Translations under genes and position numbers: made by a program
Origin: an uncultured Lentisphaeria bacterium
GTDB lineage: Bacteria; Verrucomicrobiota; Lentisphaeria; Victivallales; Victivallaceae
Length of the DNA stretch: 7,364 nt
Reading direction: 5' to 3'
Assembly (NCBI GenBank): GCA_949298665.1
Contig: CASFXO010000121.1
Span: 1 to 7,364 of the forward strand
Part shown: in pieces, positions 1 to 6,094 of the stretch
How the letters are laid out: each line of letters begins with the position of its first letter
Position numbering within the stretch: position 1 is the stretch's first letter
The notes under the pieces: generated by a model
Told to the model about the DNA's origin: nothing
The model's database searches: none
What the model saw: the letters and a program-made list of their open reading frames with translations, nothing else

Positions 1-360
1 CGATGCCGGTGCGGCAGCGGGCTGCGTCGCCACGGGTGCCGGGGAGGCGGCAGAAACGGATACGGGACCTTTCCGGCGTTCCATGGTCACTTTGCCGATC
101 CGGACCGACTCATCGGGACGGATCTCATAGGGTTCGTGGGCGAAAAGCGGATTCCCGGCGGCGAACGTGCCGTTACTGCTCCCGAGGTCCATCACCGTCA
201 AACGCCCGTTGCGCACGATCAACTGCGCATGATGCCGCGAAATCTCCGGCCGTTTGAAGACCATATGGCAGTCATCGCCGGAACCGACCAGATAAACGCC
301 GTCCTCCAGACGCGCCAGCGCGTCCGGACGGTCCGGCTGTCTGATGACCAGTTCCAGCAT
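1..360 (-). CDS. FHA-domain protein, N-terminal 120 residues (3' end outside window)
   Basis: FHA domains bind phosphothreonine peptides and often act as signalling adaptors in the cytoplasm. Translating the minus strand from ATG at 360 gives 120 residues with no stop before the window edge. FHA landmarks are clear: VGSGDDC at residues 25-31, SRHHA at 41-45 and DLGSSNGTF at 58-66. These include the phosphate-contacting Ser41 and Asn63. The arginine of the usual GR pair near the N-terminus is Ser27 here. After about residue 100 the sequence becomes an Ala/Pro/Ser-rich linker, so a second domain probably lies beyond the edge. The start lies one base after the cpaB stop (TGA-G-ATG), implying translational coupling in one operon. 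FHA proteins do occur in Tad pilus and secretion loci, so a role there is inferred. Domain identity is secure; function and full length are unknown. Confidence 0.88.
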   Translation of the reverse strand, partial: MLELVIRQPDRPDALARLEDGVYLVGSGDDCHMVFKRPEISRHHAQLIVRNGRLTVMDLGSSNGTFAAGNPLFAHEPYEIRPDESVRIGKVTMERRKGPVSVSAASPAPVATQPAAAPAS

Positions 361-361
361 C

Positions 362-1153
362 TCACAATCCCTGCTGCCGCCGGCTGCGGCGTTCGTTGTA
401 TTTGGGAATGTCCTTTTCCAGCTGGCGGAAGTTGATCGAACGATTTTCCATCGACCGGTCGATGCGCGAGTCCTCGAAATTCCGCAAGCTCAGGCTGAGG
501 GTGCCTTTGCGACTGGCGAAAATCAGCATTTCCACCTCGTCCGGCCAGACCAGCAGCGTCACGGTGCCGTAGGTGCGGCCGCTCTGGGTGTCCGGCCCCG
601 GGTTGCCCCAGCGCGTCCCGGTGGCCAGCACCTTGACATCCTGCAGGATGGTCAATGTAACCGTGTCCAGCGCGGTATCGCCGCGCAGGTCGGGAAACCG
701 GAAGGTTCCGATCACGTCCACATTATCGTTGGGCTGCACGAGGTTGTTCACCGCCGACACCGTATCTACGGGAATCGAGACCGCCCGCATGCCCTGCCGG
801 ATAATCCCACTGAAGCCCTGGCGCAATGAAATCGGCTTGAGGTCGGTATTCAGCAGCGTCTGCCCCGCGATCATGGAGCTCTCCAGCCGCCGACCGATGA
901 CGGATGCGCTCTGGCTCCATGGAATTTCCCGGTTGGAGATGGGTTGATTGCGCATGCGCTGCACCTCGACCCGGGCGATGTCGCCTTCCCGGATCTCCTC
1001 GCCGGCGGCGATGTTCCGGGTCACCTTGATCAGAAACACGGATTCGGCGCTGCCCATGATTTTCTCCTTCTCCGCCTGAATCTGCTGATAGCTCAGAACG
1101 AACGCCAGGAACCCGAAAAAAACCGCACCAAGCAACAGAAGCTTTTGTCTCAT
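362..1153 (-). CDS. cpaB: Flp/Tad pilus assembly protein CpaB (RcpC family)
   Basis: CpaB/RcpC is a periplasmic or inner-membrane-anchored component of the Flp (Tad) pilus machine and is thought to act with the outer-membrane secretin. The 263-residue product is of normal family size. It has a short basic N-terminus and one hydrophobic segment at about residues 4-20, serving as membrane anchor or uncleaved signal. A SAF-like domain follows at about 41-105 (VTRNIAAGEEIREGDIARVE). The RcpC region at about 115-225 carries the typical stretch GMRAVSIPVDTVSAVNNLV with NVDVIGTF. The C-terminal 35 residues are charged and Arg/Gln-rich. The start at 1153 is supported by GGAG 7 bases upstream. The gene is divergent from hisB across 257 bp and is followed immediately by the FHA gene. 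The remaining Tad genes (secretin, CpaF ATPase, TadB/C) would be expected to the left, outside the window. Confidence 0.93.
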   Translation of the reverse strand: MRQKLLLLGAVFFGFLAFVLSYQQIQAEKEKIMGSAESVFLIKVTRNIAAGEEIREGDIARVEVQRMRNQPISNREIPWSQSASVIGRRLESSMIAGQTLLNTDLKPISLRQGFSGIIRQGMRAVSIPVDTVSAVNNLVQPNDNVDVIGTFRFPDLRGDTALDTVTLTILQDVKVLATGTRWGNPGPDTQSGRTYGTVTLLVWPDEVEMLIFASRKGTLSLSLRNFEDSRIDRSMENRSINFRQLEKDIPKYNERRSRRQQGL

Positions 1154-1200
1154 CGCAATACTCCGCCGGAAAATCGCTTTACAGGTTACGAATATGCTTC

Positions 1201-1229
1201 AATATATATGAGAGAAAACGGATTTTCCA
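1201..1229 (-). promoter_or_regulatory. Candidate promoter for cpaB
   Basis: On the minus strand TGGAAA (1229-1224) is followed by a 17-base spacer and TATATT (1206-1201), a sigma70-like arrangement ending about 48 bases before the cpaB start. The -35 match is only 4 of 6. The -10 sits in the alternating AT run ATATATAT, so its exact register is uncertain. Confidence 0.4.
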
Positions 1230-1309
1230 GCCGTGTTGACACTCTTCCGGAAGGTTTTCCCGGATATTTTCCGCATCCTCCGGAAAAAATCCGGGTTCCG
1301 GCTGGAAAA
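1223..1309. repeat. 11-bp inverted repeat bounding the cpaB/hisB promoter pair
   Basis: TTTTCCAGCCG at 1223-1233 is the exact reverse complement of CGGCTGGAAAA at 1299-1309. Read outward, each arm contains TGGAAA, the proposed -35 of the promoter on its side. The mirror placement is seen directly. Whether the arms are binding sites for a shared regulator or only similar promoter elements is inference. Confidence 0.75.
1247..1301. repeat. Long imperfect palindrome / hairpin
   Basis: Three nested stems can be paired by eye. The inner stem is TTTTCCG (1267-1273) with CGGAAAA (1281-1287), around a 7-base loop. The middle stem is CCCGGAT (1259-1265) with ATCCGGG (1289-1295), separated from the inner one by a single A-A mismatch. 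The outer stem is CCGGAA (1247-1252) with TTCCGG (1296-1301), with GGTTTT bulged on one side. That gives 20 base pairs in 55 bases. No U-tract follows on the hisB side, so it does not look like an intrinsic terminator in that direction. It lies upstream of both proposed transcription starts, so it would act as DNA (cruciform or operator) unless transcription begins elsewhere. Confidence 0.65.
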
Positions 1310-1331
1310 AAGATCGTTCCGGAGATACATT
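1303..1331 (+). promoter_or_regulatory. Candidate promoter for hisB
   Basis: TGGAAA (1303-1308), a 17-base spacer and TACATT (1326-1331) lie about 80 bases before the hisB start. Each hexamer matches consensus at 4 of 6 positions, so it is a modest candidate. Its mirror-image counterpart in front of cpaB is the main reason to take it seriously. A perfect TTGACA lies at 1236-1241, but no -10 is found at a normal distance from it. Confidence 0.35.
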
Positions 1332-1395
1332 TTTTACAAATGATCCTGTTCCGCCGCAACGCGTCCCCGCGTTGTGCCGGGAAAACCCATTTGAG

Positions 1396-1401
1396 AAGGA
1401 G
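1396..1401 (+). promoter_or_regulatory. Ribosome binding site of hisB
   Basis: AAGGAG, 9 bases before ATG 1411, is the strongest Shine-Dalgarno match in the window. It decides the hisB start in favour of 1411 rather than the in-frame ATG at 1372. Confidence 0.85.
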
Positions 1402-1410
1402 ATTTCCGCC

Positions 1411-1995
1411 ATGCGTTTCGCCGAAGTCGCCCGGACCACCCGGGAAACCCAGATCACCGTCCGGCTCGAACTCGACGGCACCGGCGCCGGGACCATCCAT
1501 ACTCCGGTGCCGTTCATGAATCACATGCTCGAACTGTTCGCCCGGCACGGTTTTTTCGATCTGACACTGGAAGCGCGCGGCGATGTGGAAGTGGATTATC
1601 ACCATACGATGGAAGACCTCGGACTGACCCTGGGAGAAGCCCTGCGCCGCGCACTCGGCGACAAACACGGCATCCGCCGTTACGGCGCGGCGCTGCTGCC
1701 GATGGATGAAGCGCTCGCCCGGGTCGCGCTGGATCTCTCCGGCCGCCCCTGTCTGGTGTACGAAGTCACGCCGCCCGCGGCCATGGTCAAAGACATTGAC
1801 AGCCGTCTCTTCCATGAATTCTTTCAGGGACTGGTCGCGGCGTCCGGCATGAATCTCCACATCGACCTGCTCCGGGCGGAGGAAGTGCACCACGCCTTTG
1901 AAGCCATCTTCAAGGCCTTTGCCAAGGCGCTGGATCAGGCGGTTACCCCGGATCCGCGCATCCGGGGCGTCCTCTCCACCAAAGGCACGCTTTGA
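1411..1995 (+). CDS. hisB: Imidazoleglycerol-phosphate dehydratase (monofunctional HisB)
   Basis: HisB converts imidazole glycerol phosphate to imidazole acetol phosphate, the sixth step of histidine biosynthesis, in the cytoplasm. The protein is 194 residues, the usual size of the single-domain enzyme, with no fused HisN phosphatase. Manganese-binding signatures are present: DYHHTMED at 62-69 and EEVHHAFEAIFKAFAKAL at 157-174. The C-terminus ends in LSTKGTL. At residues 35-40 the motif is FMNHML, with Asn37 where most homologues I recall have Asp (DHML). The adjacent His38 and the HG at 46-47 are kept. The start at 1411 is chosen over an upstream in-frame ATG at 1372 because AAGGAG (1396-1401) lies 9 bases before it and the protein then aligns with the family N-terminus. 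The gene stands alone, divergent from cpaB and convergent with the minus-strand operon. No other his gene is in the window. Confidence 0.97.
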   Translation: MRFAEVARTTRETQITVRLELDGTGAGTIHTPVPFMNHMLELFARHGFFDLTLEARGDVEVDYHHTMEDLGLTLGEALRRALGDKHGIRRYGAALLPMDEALARVALDLSGRPCLVYEVTPPAAMVKDIDSRLFHEFFQGLVAASGMNLHIDLLRAEEVHHAFEAIFKAFAKALDQAVTPDPRIRGVLSTKGTL

Positions 1996-1999
1996 TTCC

Positions 2000-2020
2000 G
2001 CGGCAAGACCTGTCGCATTT
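2000..2020 (+). terminator. Weak possible terminator after hisB
   Basis: In the 39-bp convergent gap, GCGGCA (2000-2005) can pair with TGTCGC (2011-2016) through a 5-base loop with one G-T wobble, followed by ATTT. The stem is short and the T-run is poor, so this is only a candidate. No better terminator is visible for either converging transcript. Confidence 0.22.
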
Positions 2021-2034
2021 CTGAGCGGTTCACC

Positions 2035-4353
2035 TCAGCGGAGCGTGGCTTCCGGGGGAATCAGGCGCCAGCGGTCCGCGTTGATCCCGGTCAGCCGGGC
2101 GGCGGAGTCGAACGTCGTCCAGTCCTCCGGAATTTCCGTTTCGGCCGTGAAGACCTCGCCCGGCAGAATGCTCTCCGGCAGGCGCCGCCCGTCTCCCGGG
2201 CAAACGGAAAATTCCAGCAACCGGCCGTTTCCCAGCAACAGAATCCGAACTTCGCAGAAAGTCGTCGGAACGGCAGCAAACCGTACCCGGACCCGGAATT
2301 TCCGTCGTCCATCCTCCTGCACGATTTCGCCGCGCACCGCGATCCAGTCCACCGGATTGAGCATTTCGATCTCCGCGCCCGCCGCGGCAAACACCGATTC
2401 CGGCCAGACCTGCGGCGCGGACGGCTTCATCCCCGGAGCTCCCCGTCGATACCAGAACAGCTTATGCACTCCGACCGCACGGGTCCCGATCAGGCCGAAT
2501 TCCGGATCCTGCAACGCCTTCCGATGCTGTTCCGGCGACGGAGAGATCGGTGTGCCCAGCGCATACACCCGGTATTCCGCCCCCTCCACGCCTTCGCCGA
2601 AACGGGTCGTCGGATTGCGGAACAGGAAATGACCCGCCACATTTTCTCCCGCCTCCACCCGGACACCGGGCGGAATCTCCCGGAAAACATCTTCAAGCGC
2701 CGTTCCCATCCGGGGGCTTTCCCGCAGAAAACGCAGCGAATGGAGCCCGTAAAAACTCTGTGCAAACAACCAGTGCGCCCCCATCCCCGACACCAGCGTC
2801 GCCGCCGCCAGCGCGAATCGCACCCGTCCGCGCCCCGTCCGCCCGGCTGCCCCCAGTCCCGCCGCCAGCAACCTTTCCCAGCGGCCGCCGGGACGGCAGA
2901 CCCGGAACGCCAGCACCGCCGCCGCGGCAAAGCAGACCACCAGCTCCGTCTGATAATGCTGATTGATGTTGACGACGTCGCGGCTGTTGCGCAGCAGATG
3001 CGACAGCAACAGCAGACTTCCCGCCCCCAGCAGCGCCGGCCGCTTCATGGCCGCCGGAAACACCGGAATCAGCAGCAGCAGGACAAACACCCAGTGCTTG
3101 CCCGCGAACAATGTTCCGAAAAAGACTCCGGGCCGCGTGAACGGCGAACACAGCACCTCCCATACTCCGTTGCCGAGGTGTCCGTACTGTCCGTAGAAAA
3201 TATACTCCTCTCCGGCGGAAAACAGCGGAATGATCCCTTTCATCGCCAGCAGCAGCCAGGCTATTCCGATCACCGCGTACAGTCCTCCGCTCCGGCGCCG
3301 CCCCCTCAGAATTTCCATCACCCCCCAGCCGGCCCAGAAAACGCCGACCGTCTCCTTGATCGTCAAGGTGAACAGGAACAAACCAAACGCCCGGCGTTCG
3401 TGTCCCTCCTCCTTCAGCACCAGAAACAGCAGGAAACAGGGAATGAACAGATAAATCGCATTGAATCCGTAAAACAGACACAGATTCATATTGGACACCG
3501 AGGGGTACAGCAGGTAAATCACCCCTCCCGCCAGCGCGAAAAACGGCGACAGCCCGCTTTTCCGCCCCAGCAGAAACACCAGCCCCGCGCTCCCCCAGAG
3601 CAGCACCGCATTCAGCACGAAAGCCGTTTCCGCCCGGGGAATCAGTCCGAACAGGGGTGCAAACAGCAGAAAGAACCCCGGCATGAAGTGCCCCGCGGAA
3701 AAGGCCGGCTCCGGATAATCCCCGCGGAACCAATTCCCCAGAAAGGTATTCCGACAGACCTCCGCATACGTCATCCAGTCCGTCCCCGCCAGATAGAGCG
3801 TGTCGTATGCCAGGCAGGAAGCATAAATGCCCTGCACCATCAGTCCCAGCGCCAGCGCCGCGCACACCGCCGCGCACCAGCCGGGATGTCTGCCGCACCA
3901 GCGCACCACTCCCGCCGCACCGGGAATCCCCCCAGCCAGCACATACCGGTAGACCACCCAGCCCGTCACCAGCAGCGTCGCGATCATCACCGGGAAACCG
4001 AATGGAAGAAAATGAAACGGAATCAACATCGCCAGCGGCGCCAGAATCCGGACCAGCCGCTCCGGCGGCGTACTCCGGCGCAGCAGCAGCAATTCCGCCA
4101 GCGCAATCCCCGTCAACGTCCGCCAGCGCTCCGGATGATCCACCGCCGCCATCCGGAACATGGTCATGTCCAGCTCGAATACACAACCGGACAGCCGCGC
4201 CAGACTGATCCCTCCGAGCGCCAGCAGCACCGCCGCCGCCACCCGGGGCACGATCCCCCGGTTGAAATCCCCCGCCTCACTCCGCGCCCGTCCCCCTTGG
4301 GCAACGGCGTCCGCGCCCGCCGGCGCCGCCGGACGCCGCCGGTTCCGGCTCAT
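2035..4353 (-). CDS. Polytopic membrane protein, DUF2079 family, with C-terminal soluble domain
   Basis: This 772-residue protein has a charged, proline/alanine-rich N-terminus (1-35) and many hydrophobic segments, roughly at 36-54, 104-139, 158-180, 223-240, 244-263, 268-284, 296-313, 324-345, 357-375, 420-452 and 468-483, and probably near 512-530. Several blocks resemble DUF2079: DWMTYAEVCRNTFLGN at 192-207, GHFMPGFFLLFAPLFGLIP at 221-239, KETVGVFWAG at 333-342, YGHLGNGVWEVLCSPFTRPG at 390-409 and NINQHYQ at 462-468. DUF2079 proteins are multi-spanning and resemble GT-C glycosyltransferases in layout, but the substrate is unknown. The last roughly 230 residues are soluble and may be extracytoplasmic. 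The frame is open further upstream, but ATG 4353 is preferred. It forms an ATGA overlap with the upstream gene, and residues before it would only be the other gene read out of frame. It is the last gene of the nadD operon. Confidence 0.8.
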   Translation of the reverse strand: MSRNRRRPAAPAGADAVAQGGRARSEAGDFNRGIVPRVAAAVLLALGGISLARLSGCVFELDMTMFRMAAVDHPERWRTLTGIALAELLLLRRSTPPERLVRILAPLAMLIPFHFLPFGFPVMIATLLVTGWVVYRYVLAGGIPGAAGVVRWCGRHPGWCAAVCAALALGLMVQGIYASCLAYDTLYLAGTDWMTYAEVCRNTFLGNWFRGDYPEPAFSAGHFMPGFFLLFAPLFGLIPRAETAFVLNAVLLWGSAGLVFLLGRKSGLSPFFALAGGVIYLLYPSVSNMNLCLFYGFNAIYLFIPCFLLFLVLKEEGHERRAFGLFLFTLTIKETVGVFWAGWGVMEILRGRRRSGGLYAVIGIAWLLLAMKGIIPLFSAGEEYIFYGQYGHLGNGVWEVLCSPFTRPGVFFGTLFAGKHWVFVLLLLIPVFPAAMKRPALLGAGSLLLLSHLLRNSRDVVNINQHYQTELVVCFAAAAVLAFRVCRPGGRWERLLAAGLGAAGRTGRGRVRFALAAATLVSGMGAHWLFAQSFYGLHSLRFLRESPRMGTALEDVFREIPPGVRVEAGENVAGHFLFRNPTTRFGEGVEGAEYRVYALGTPISPSPEQHRKALQDPEFGLIGTRAVGVHKLFWYRRGAPGMKPSAPQVWPESVFAAAGAEIEMLNPVDWIAVRGEIVQEDGRRKFRVRVRFAAVPTTFCEVRILLLGNGRLLEFSVCPGDGRRLPESILPGEVFTAETEIPEDWTTFDSAARLTGINADRWRLIPPEATLR

Positions 4354-4985
4354 GCCTTCACCCGGCGCAAACGGGACAGAAAATCCACCGTCCGTTCCCG
4401 GATCTGCTGCAGAAATTCCACCAGCAGCAGCACCACCGGCTGCAACGAACGCTGCCATTCCCCGATGTCGCGCAGCATGCCGACCAGTTCGTTCAGGTCG
4501 GCCAGCACCCGTTTCCCGAGGCTGATCTTCAGCGGCCGCATCTCCTGCTCGTCGGTATCCACGAAATCCGCCAGCCGCGCCAGCGTCTTGCCGAAACCGC
4601 AGCTCACCGCCAGCCCATGACTGCGCAGCGTCTCCCGGAGCTGCATGGCGAACACCACATTCCACTCGCACGCGAGCTTGTCCAGCTGTTCCACCAGTTC
4701 ATCACCGGGCCGACGGCGGCGCGGTCCCTCGCCGGTGTCCTCGCGGTCGTCGTCCTCCTCCTCGTCCAGCACATCCCACATCCGCCAGTGTCCGGGAGCG
4801 GCTCCCGCCGGAACCAGTCCGGGACAGGACATCAGACTGTCGAAAATCATGGATTCCTCGCCCGGCAGGTCCAGACAACCGGCCAGTTCGCGGAAATAGC
4901 AACTGATCCGCCGCTCGTCGCGACGGATTTCATGCTCCCATTGAAATTCGTTCCAATCCTTTTCCGAGTGGGCGAATCTTCCCAT
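4350..4985 (-). CDS. Unrecognised acidic, helix-rich protein coupled to the DUF2079 gene
   Basis: I do not recognise this 211-residue protein. No signal peptide or convincing membrane segment is visible. The N-terminal part (1-70) is rich in Trp, Glu and Arg and has four cysteines (C29, C37, C54 and others later). A strongly acidic run DEEEDDDRED lies at about 74-83, followed by a basic RRRR patch near 89-92. From about 95 to the end the sequence looks alpha-helical, with heptad-like Leu/Val spacing, ending in a basic, possibly amphipathic helix (about 182-210). Its stop overlaps the DUF2079 start by 4 bases (ATGA), implying coupled synthesis. It follows rsfS by 37 bases. The start at 4985 has GGGAC/GGGAG purine runs upstream but no strong site. 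A cytoplasmic partner or regulator of the membrane protein is a guess from coupling alone. The frame is well supported as real by its context and by the overlap. Confidence 0.75.
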   Translation of the reverse strand: MGRFAHSEKDWNEFQWEHEIRRDERRISCYFRELAGCLDLPGEESMIFDSLMSCPGLVPAGAAPGHWRMWDVLDEEEDDDREDTGEGPRRRRPGDELVEQLDKLACEWNVVFAMQLRETLRSHGLAVSCGFGKTLARLADFVDTDEQEMRPLKISLGKRVLADLNELVGMLRDIGEWQRSLQPVVLLLVEFLQQIRERTVDFLSRLRRVKA

Positions 4986-5022
4986 ATTCCGTCCCGTCTC
5001 CCGTCATGTCAGCCTGAATCGG

Positions 5023-5412
5023 TCAGCGCGCGGCAAGATTTTCCAGCCGTGCCACCGCCTCCCGGTCCGGCGTATCGCCCCAGAGGCTTTCCAGACTGTA
5101 GCGGTCCCGCGCCGCCGCGGTCATCAGATGCACGATCACCGAACAGAAATCCAGCAGAATCCATCCGTCCGTTCCCCCGCCGCCGCGGGAATGCACCCGG
5201 ATATGAAATTTCTCCCGGACCTGCCGTTCCAAAAAACCGTAAAGCGCCTGCAGATGCGGCTCCGACGTCGCCGTGCAGATCACAAAATAATCCGCGATCG
5301 ACGTCTGTTCCGCCACCGGCAGCACCAGCACCTGTTCGGCCAGTTTCTCCGTTGCGGCCCGGGCACAGAAATCCGCCAGCTCCTTCGGGGTGATTTTCAC
5401 TTCTTCCATCAT
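5023..5412 (-). CDS. rsfS: Ribosomal silencing factor RsfS (YbeB/Iojap family)
   Basis: RsfS binds ribosomal protein uL14 (RplN) and blocks joining of the 30S and 50S subunits, lowering translation under nutrient limitation. The 129-residue product is of normal length. Family blocks are clear: SIADYFVICTATSEPHLQAL at 38-57, DGWILLDFCSVIVHLMT at 82-98 and RDRYSLESLWGD at 102-113. Two consecutive ATG codons begin the frame. The first (5412) overlaps the nadD stop as ATGA. The second (5409) has a better distance to the AAGGAG just upstream (5 bases rather than 2). Either may be used, changing the protein by one methionine. The frame continues further upstream inside nadD, but that extension lacks family similarity. 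The nadD-rsfS pairing is a common bacterial arrangement and supports both calls. Confidence 0.95.
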   Translation of the reverse strand: MMEEVKITPKELADFCARAATEKLAEQVLVLPVAEQTSIADYFVICTATSEPHLQALYGFLERQVREKFHIRVHSRGGGGTDGWILLDFCSVIVHLMTAAARDRYSLESLWGDTPDREAVARLENLAAR

Positions 5413-6047
5413 CTCTCCTTTTCCTCCCTCCTCAATGAACCGGCATAAAGCCGGTGCTCCCGCGCATAATCGCGAACCTTCTCCGGAATAAAAGTAACCG
5501 GATTTTCTCCGATTGCCATTTTTTTTCTGACTTCCGTCGAAGATATTTCGAAAAAAGGCGCCTTCAATATTCCTTTCGCCAGCCGCTCCGCCAGCGGTTC
5601 CGGCCAATGCCGCCGCAAAACCGTCCGGTCCGGCGTCACTCCGGCACGCGGATAGGTAATCACCTCCCAGCGCTCCGCCAGTTCCCGCCCCCGGTACCAG
5701 GTGTGCAGCTGCGCGAGACTGTCCCCGCCGATCAGCAGTTGCAGCCGGGTCCCCGGTTCCCGCGCCGACAGCCGCTCCAGCACTTCGTACGTATACGAGG
5801 GCGACATCGCGAATTCCCGCTCCGCCTCACACACTTCCATGTCCGGAAGACCGTCGATCAGCAGCCGCAACATCCGGACCCGGTCCCCGTATGGGGCGAA
5901 GGCCCGGCCCCCTTTGTGCGGAGGCGCGAATGCCGGAGCCAGCAGCACCCGGTCGGTCATCCCCGCCGCCAGCGCCGCCCGGGCGGGGGCGAGATGACCG
6001 TAATGCGGCGGATCAAACGTTCCGCCGAAAAACGCTTTTCTCACCAT
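5409..6047 (-). CDS. nadD: Nicotinate-nucleotide adenylyltransferase NadD
   Basis: NadD transfers AMP from ATP to nicotinate mononucleotide, giving deamido-NAD, in cytoplasmic NAD biosynthesis. The 212-residue protein is of normal size and complete. It shows the nucleotidyltransferase signature GGTFDPPHYGH at 8-18 (HxGH at 15-18), PPHKG at 42-46, IGGDSLAQLHTWYRG at 106-120 and ISSTEVR at 168-174, all typical of NadD. ATG 6047 puts the GGTFDPPH motif at the usual distance from the N-terminus. GAGG lies 6 bases before it, with another purine run (AGGGA) directly adjacent. It is the first gene of the minus-strand operon, with a near-consensus promoter about 45 bases upstream. Its TGA stop overlaps the first rsfS ATG. 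Confidence 0.97.
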   Translation of the reverse strand: MVRKAFFGGTFDPPHYGHLAPARAALAAGMTDRVLLAPAFAPPHKGGRAFAPYGDRVRMLRLLIDGLPDMEVCEAEREFAMSPSYTYEVLERLSAREPGTRLQLLIGGDSLAQLHTWYRGRELAERWEVITYPRAGVTPDRTVLRRHWPEPLAERLAKGILKAPFFEISSTEVRKKMAIGENPVTFIPEKVRDYAREHRLYAGSLRREEKER

Positions 6048-6070
6048 TCCCTGCCTCGTCGCCTTTTTCG

Positions 6071-6094
6071 TTCCGGTATAAATTCCGGTATAAT
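6071..6094 (+). repeat. Tandem 12-bp repeat TTCCGGTATAAA / TTCCGGTATAAT
   Basis: Two head-to-tail copies with a 12-base period differ only in the last base. The second copy ends in a perfect TATAAT (6089-6094), and with the following bases it forms the palindrome GGTATA-A-TATACC (6087-6099). The repeat lies just downstream of, and partly overlaps, the -10 of the nadD promoter, so it is well placed as an operator. It could also supply a rightward -10, though no good -35 is seen 17 bases before it. Confidence 0.6.

Larger units (their letters stand above)
1154..1410. other. Divergent intergenic region between cpaB and hisB
   Basis: This 257-bp stretch holds no credible gene. It is visibly more AT-rich than its neighbours, with runs of A and T. 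It contains outward promoter candidates for cpaB and hisB, an 11-bp inverted repeat carrying both -35 elements, and a long imperfect hairpin between them. Open frames crossing it are extensions of the flanking genes or antisense shadows of hisB. Confidence 0.8.

Noticed and set aside
1236..1241. Perfect -35 hexamer TTGACA in the cpaB/hisB gap
   Set aside because: No -10-like box lies 16-19 bases downstream. The nearest TA-rich sequence would need a spacer of 21-23 bases and falls in the hairpin.
1186..1893. 235-codon open frame on the minus strand over hisB
   Set aside because: It is antisense to an unmistakable hisB and runs into the AT-rich intergenic region.
2693..4186. 497-codon minus-strand frame inside the DUF2079 gene
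   Set aside because: It is another frame of the same strand, Gly/Ala/Arg-rich, and lacks the hydrophobic segments and DUF2079 motifs found in the chosen frame.
2464..4620. 718-codon open frame on the plus strand
   Set aside because: It lies antisense to the DUF2079 and acidic-protein genes, is dominated by Gln, Arg, His and Pro, and has no recognisable motif. It is a by-product of codon bias in the real minus-strand genes.
4354..4671. Upstream extension of the DUF2079 frame by 106 codons
   Set aside because: It overlaps the upstream gene in another frame and gives a low-complexity Gly/Ala/Arg sequence. The ATGA overlap at 4350-4353 is a far better start.
4735..4765. Short GTC/CTC-rich run resembling a microsatellite
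   Set aside because: It encodes the acidic D/E run of the unknown protein in frame, so codon repetition explains it.
5037..5051. 15-base copy of the intergenic motif GATTTTCCAGCCGTG (also 1221-1235) at the end of rsfS
   Set aside because: It lies in rsfS coding sequence (LENLAAR end) and has no promoter context. A chance match of this length is plausible in a window of this size and composition.
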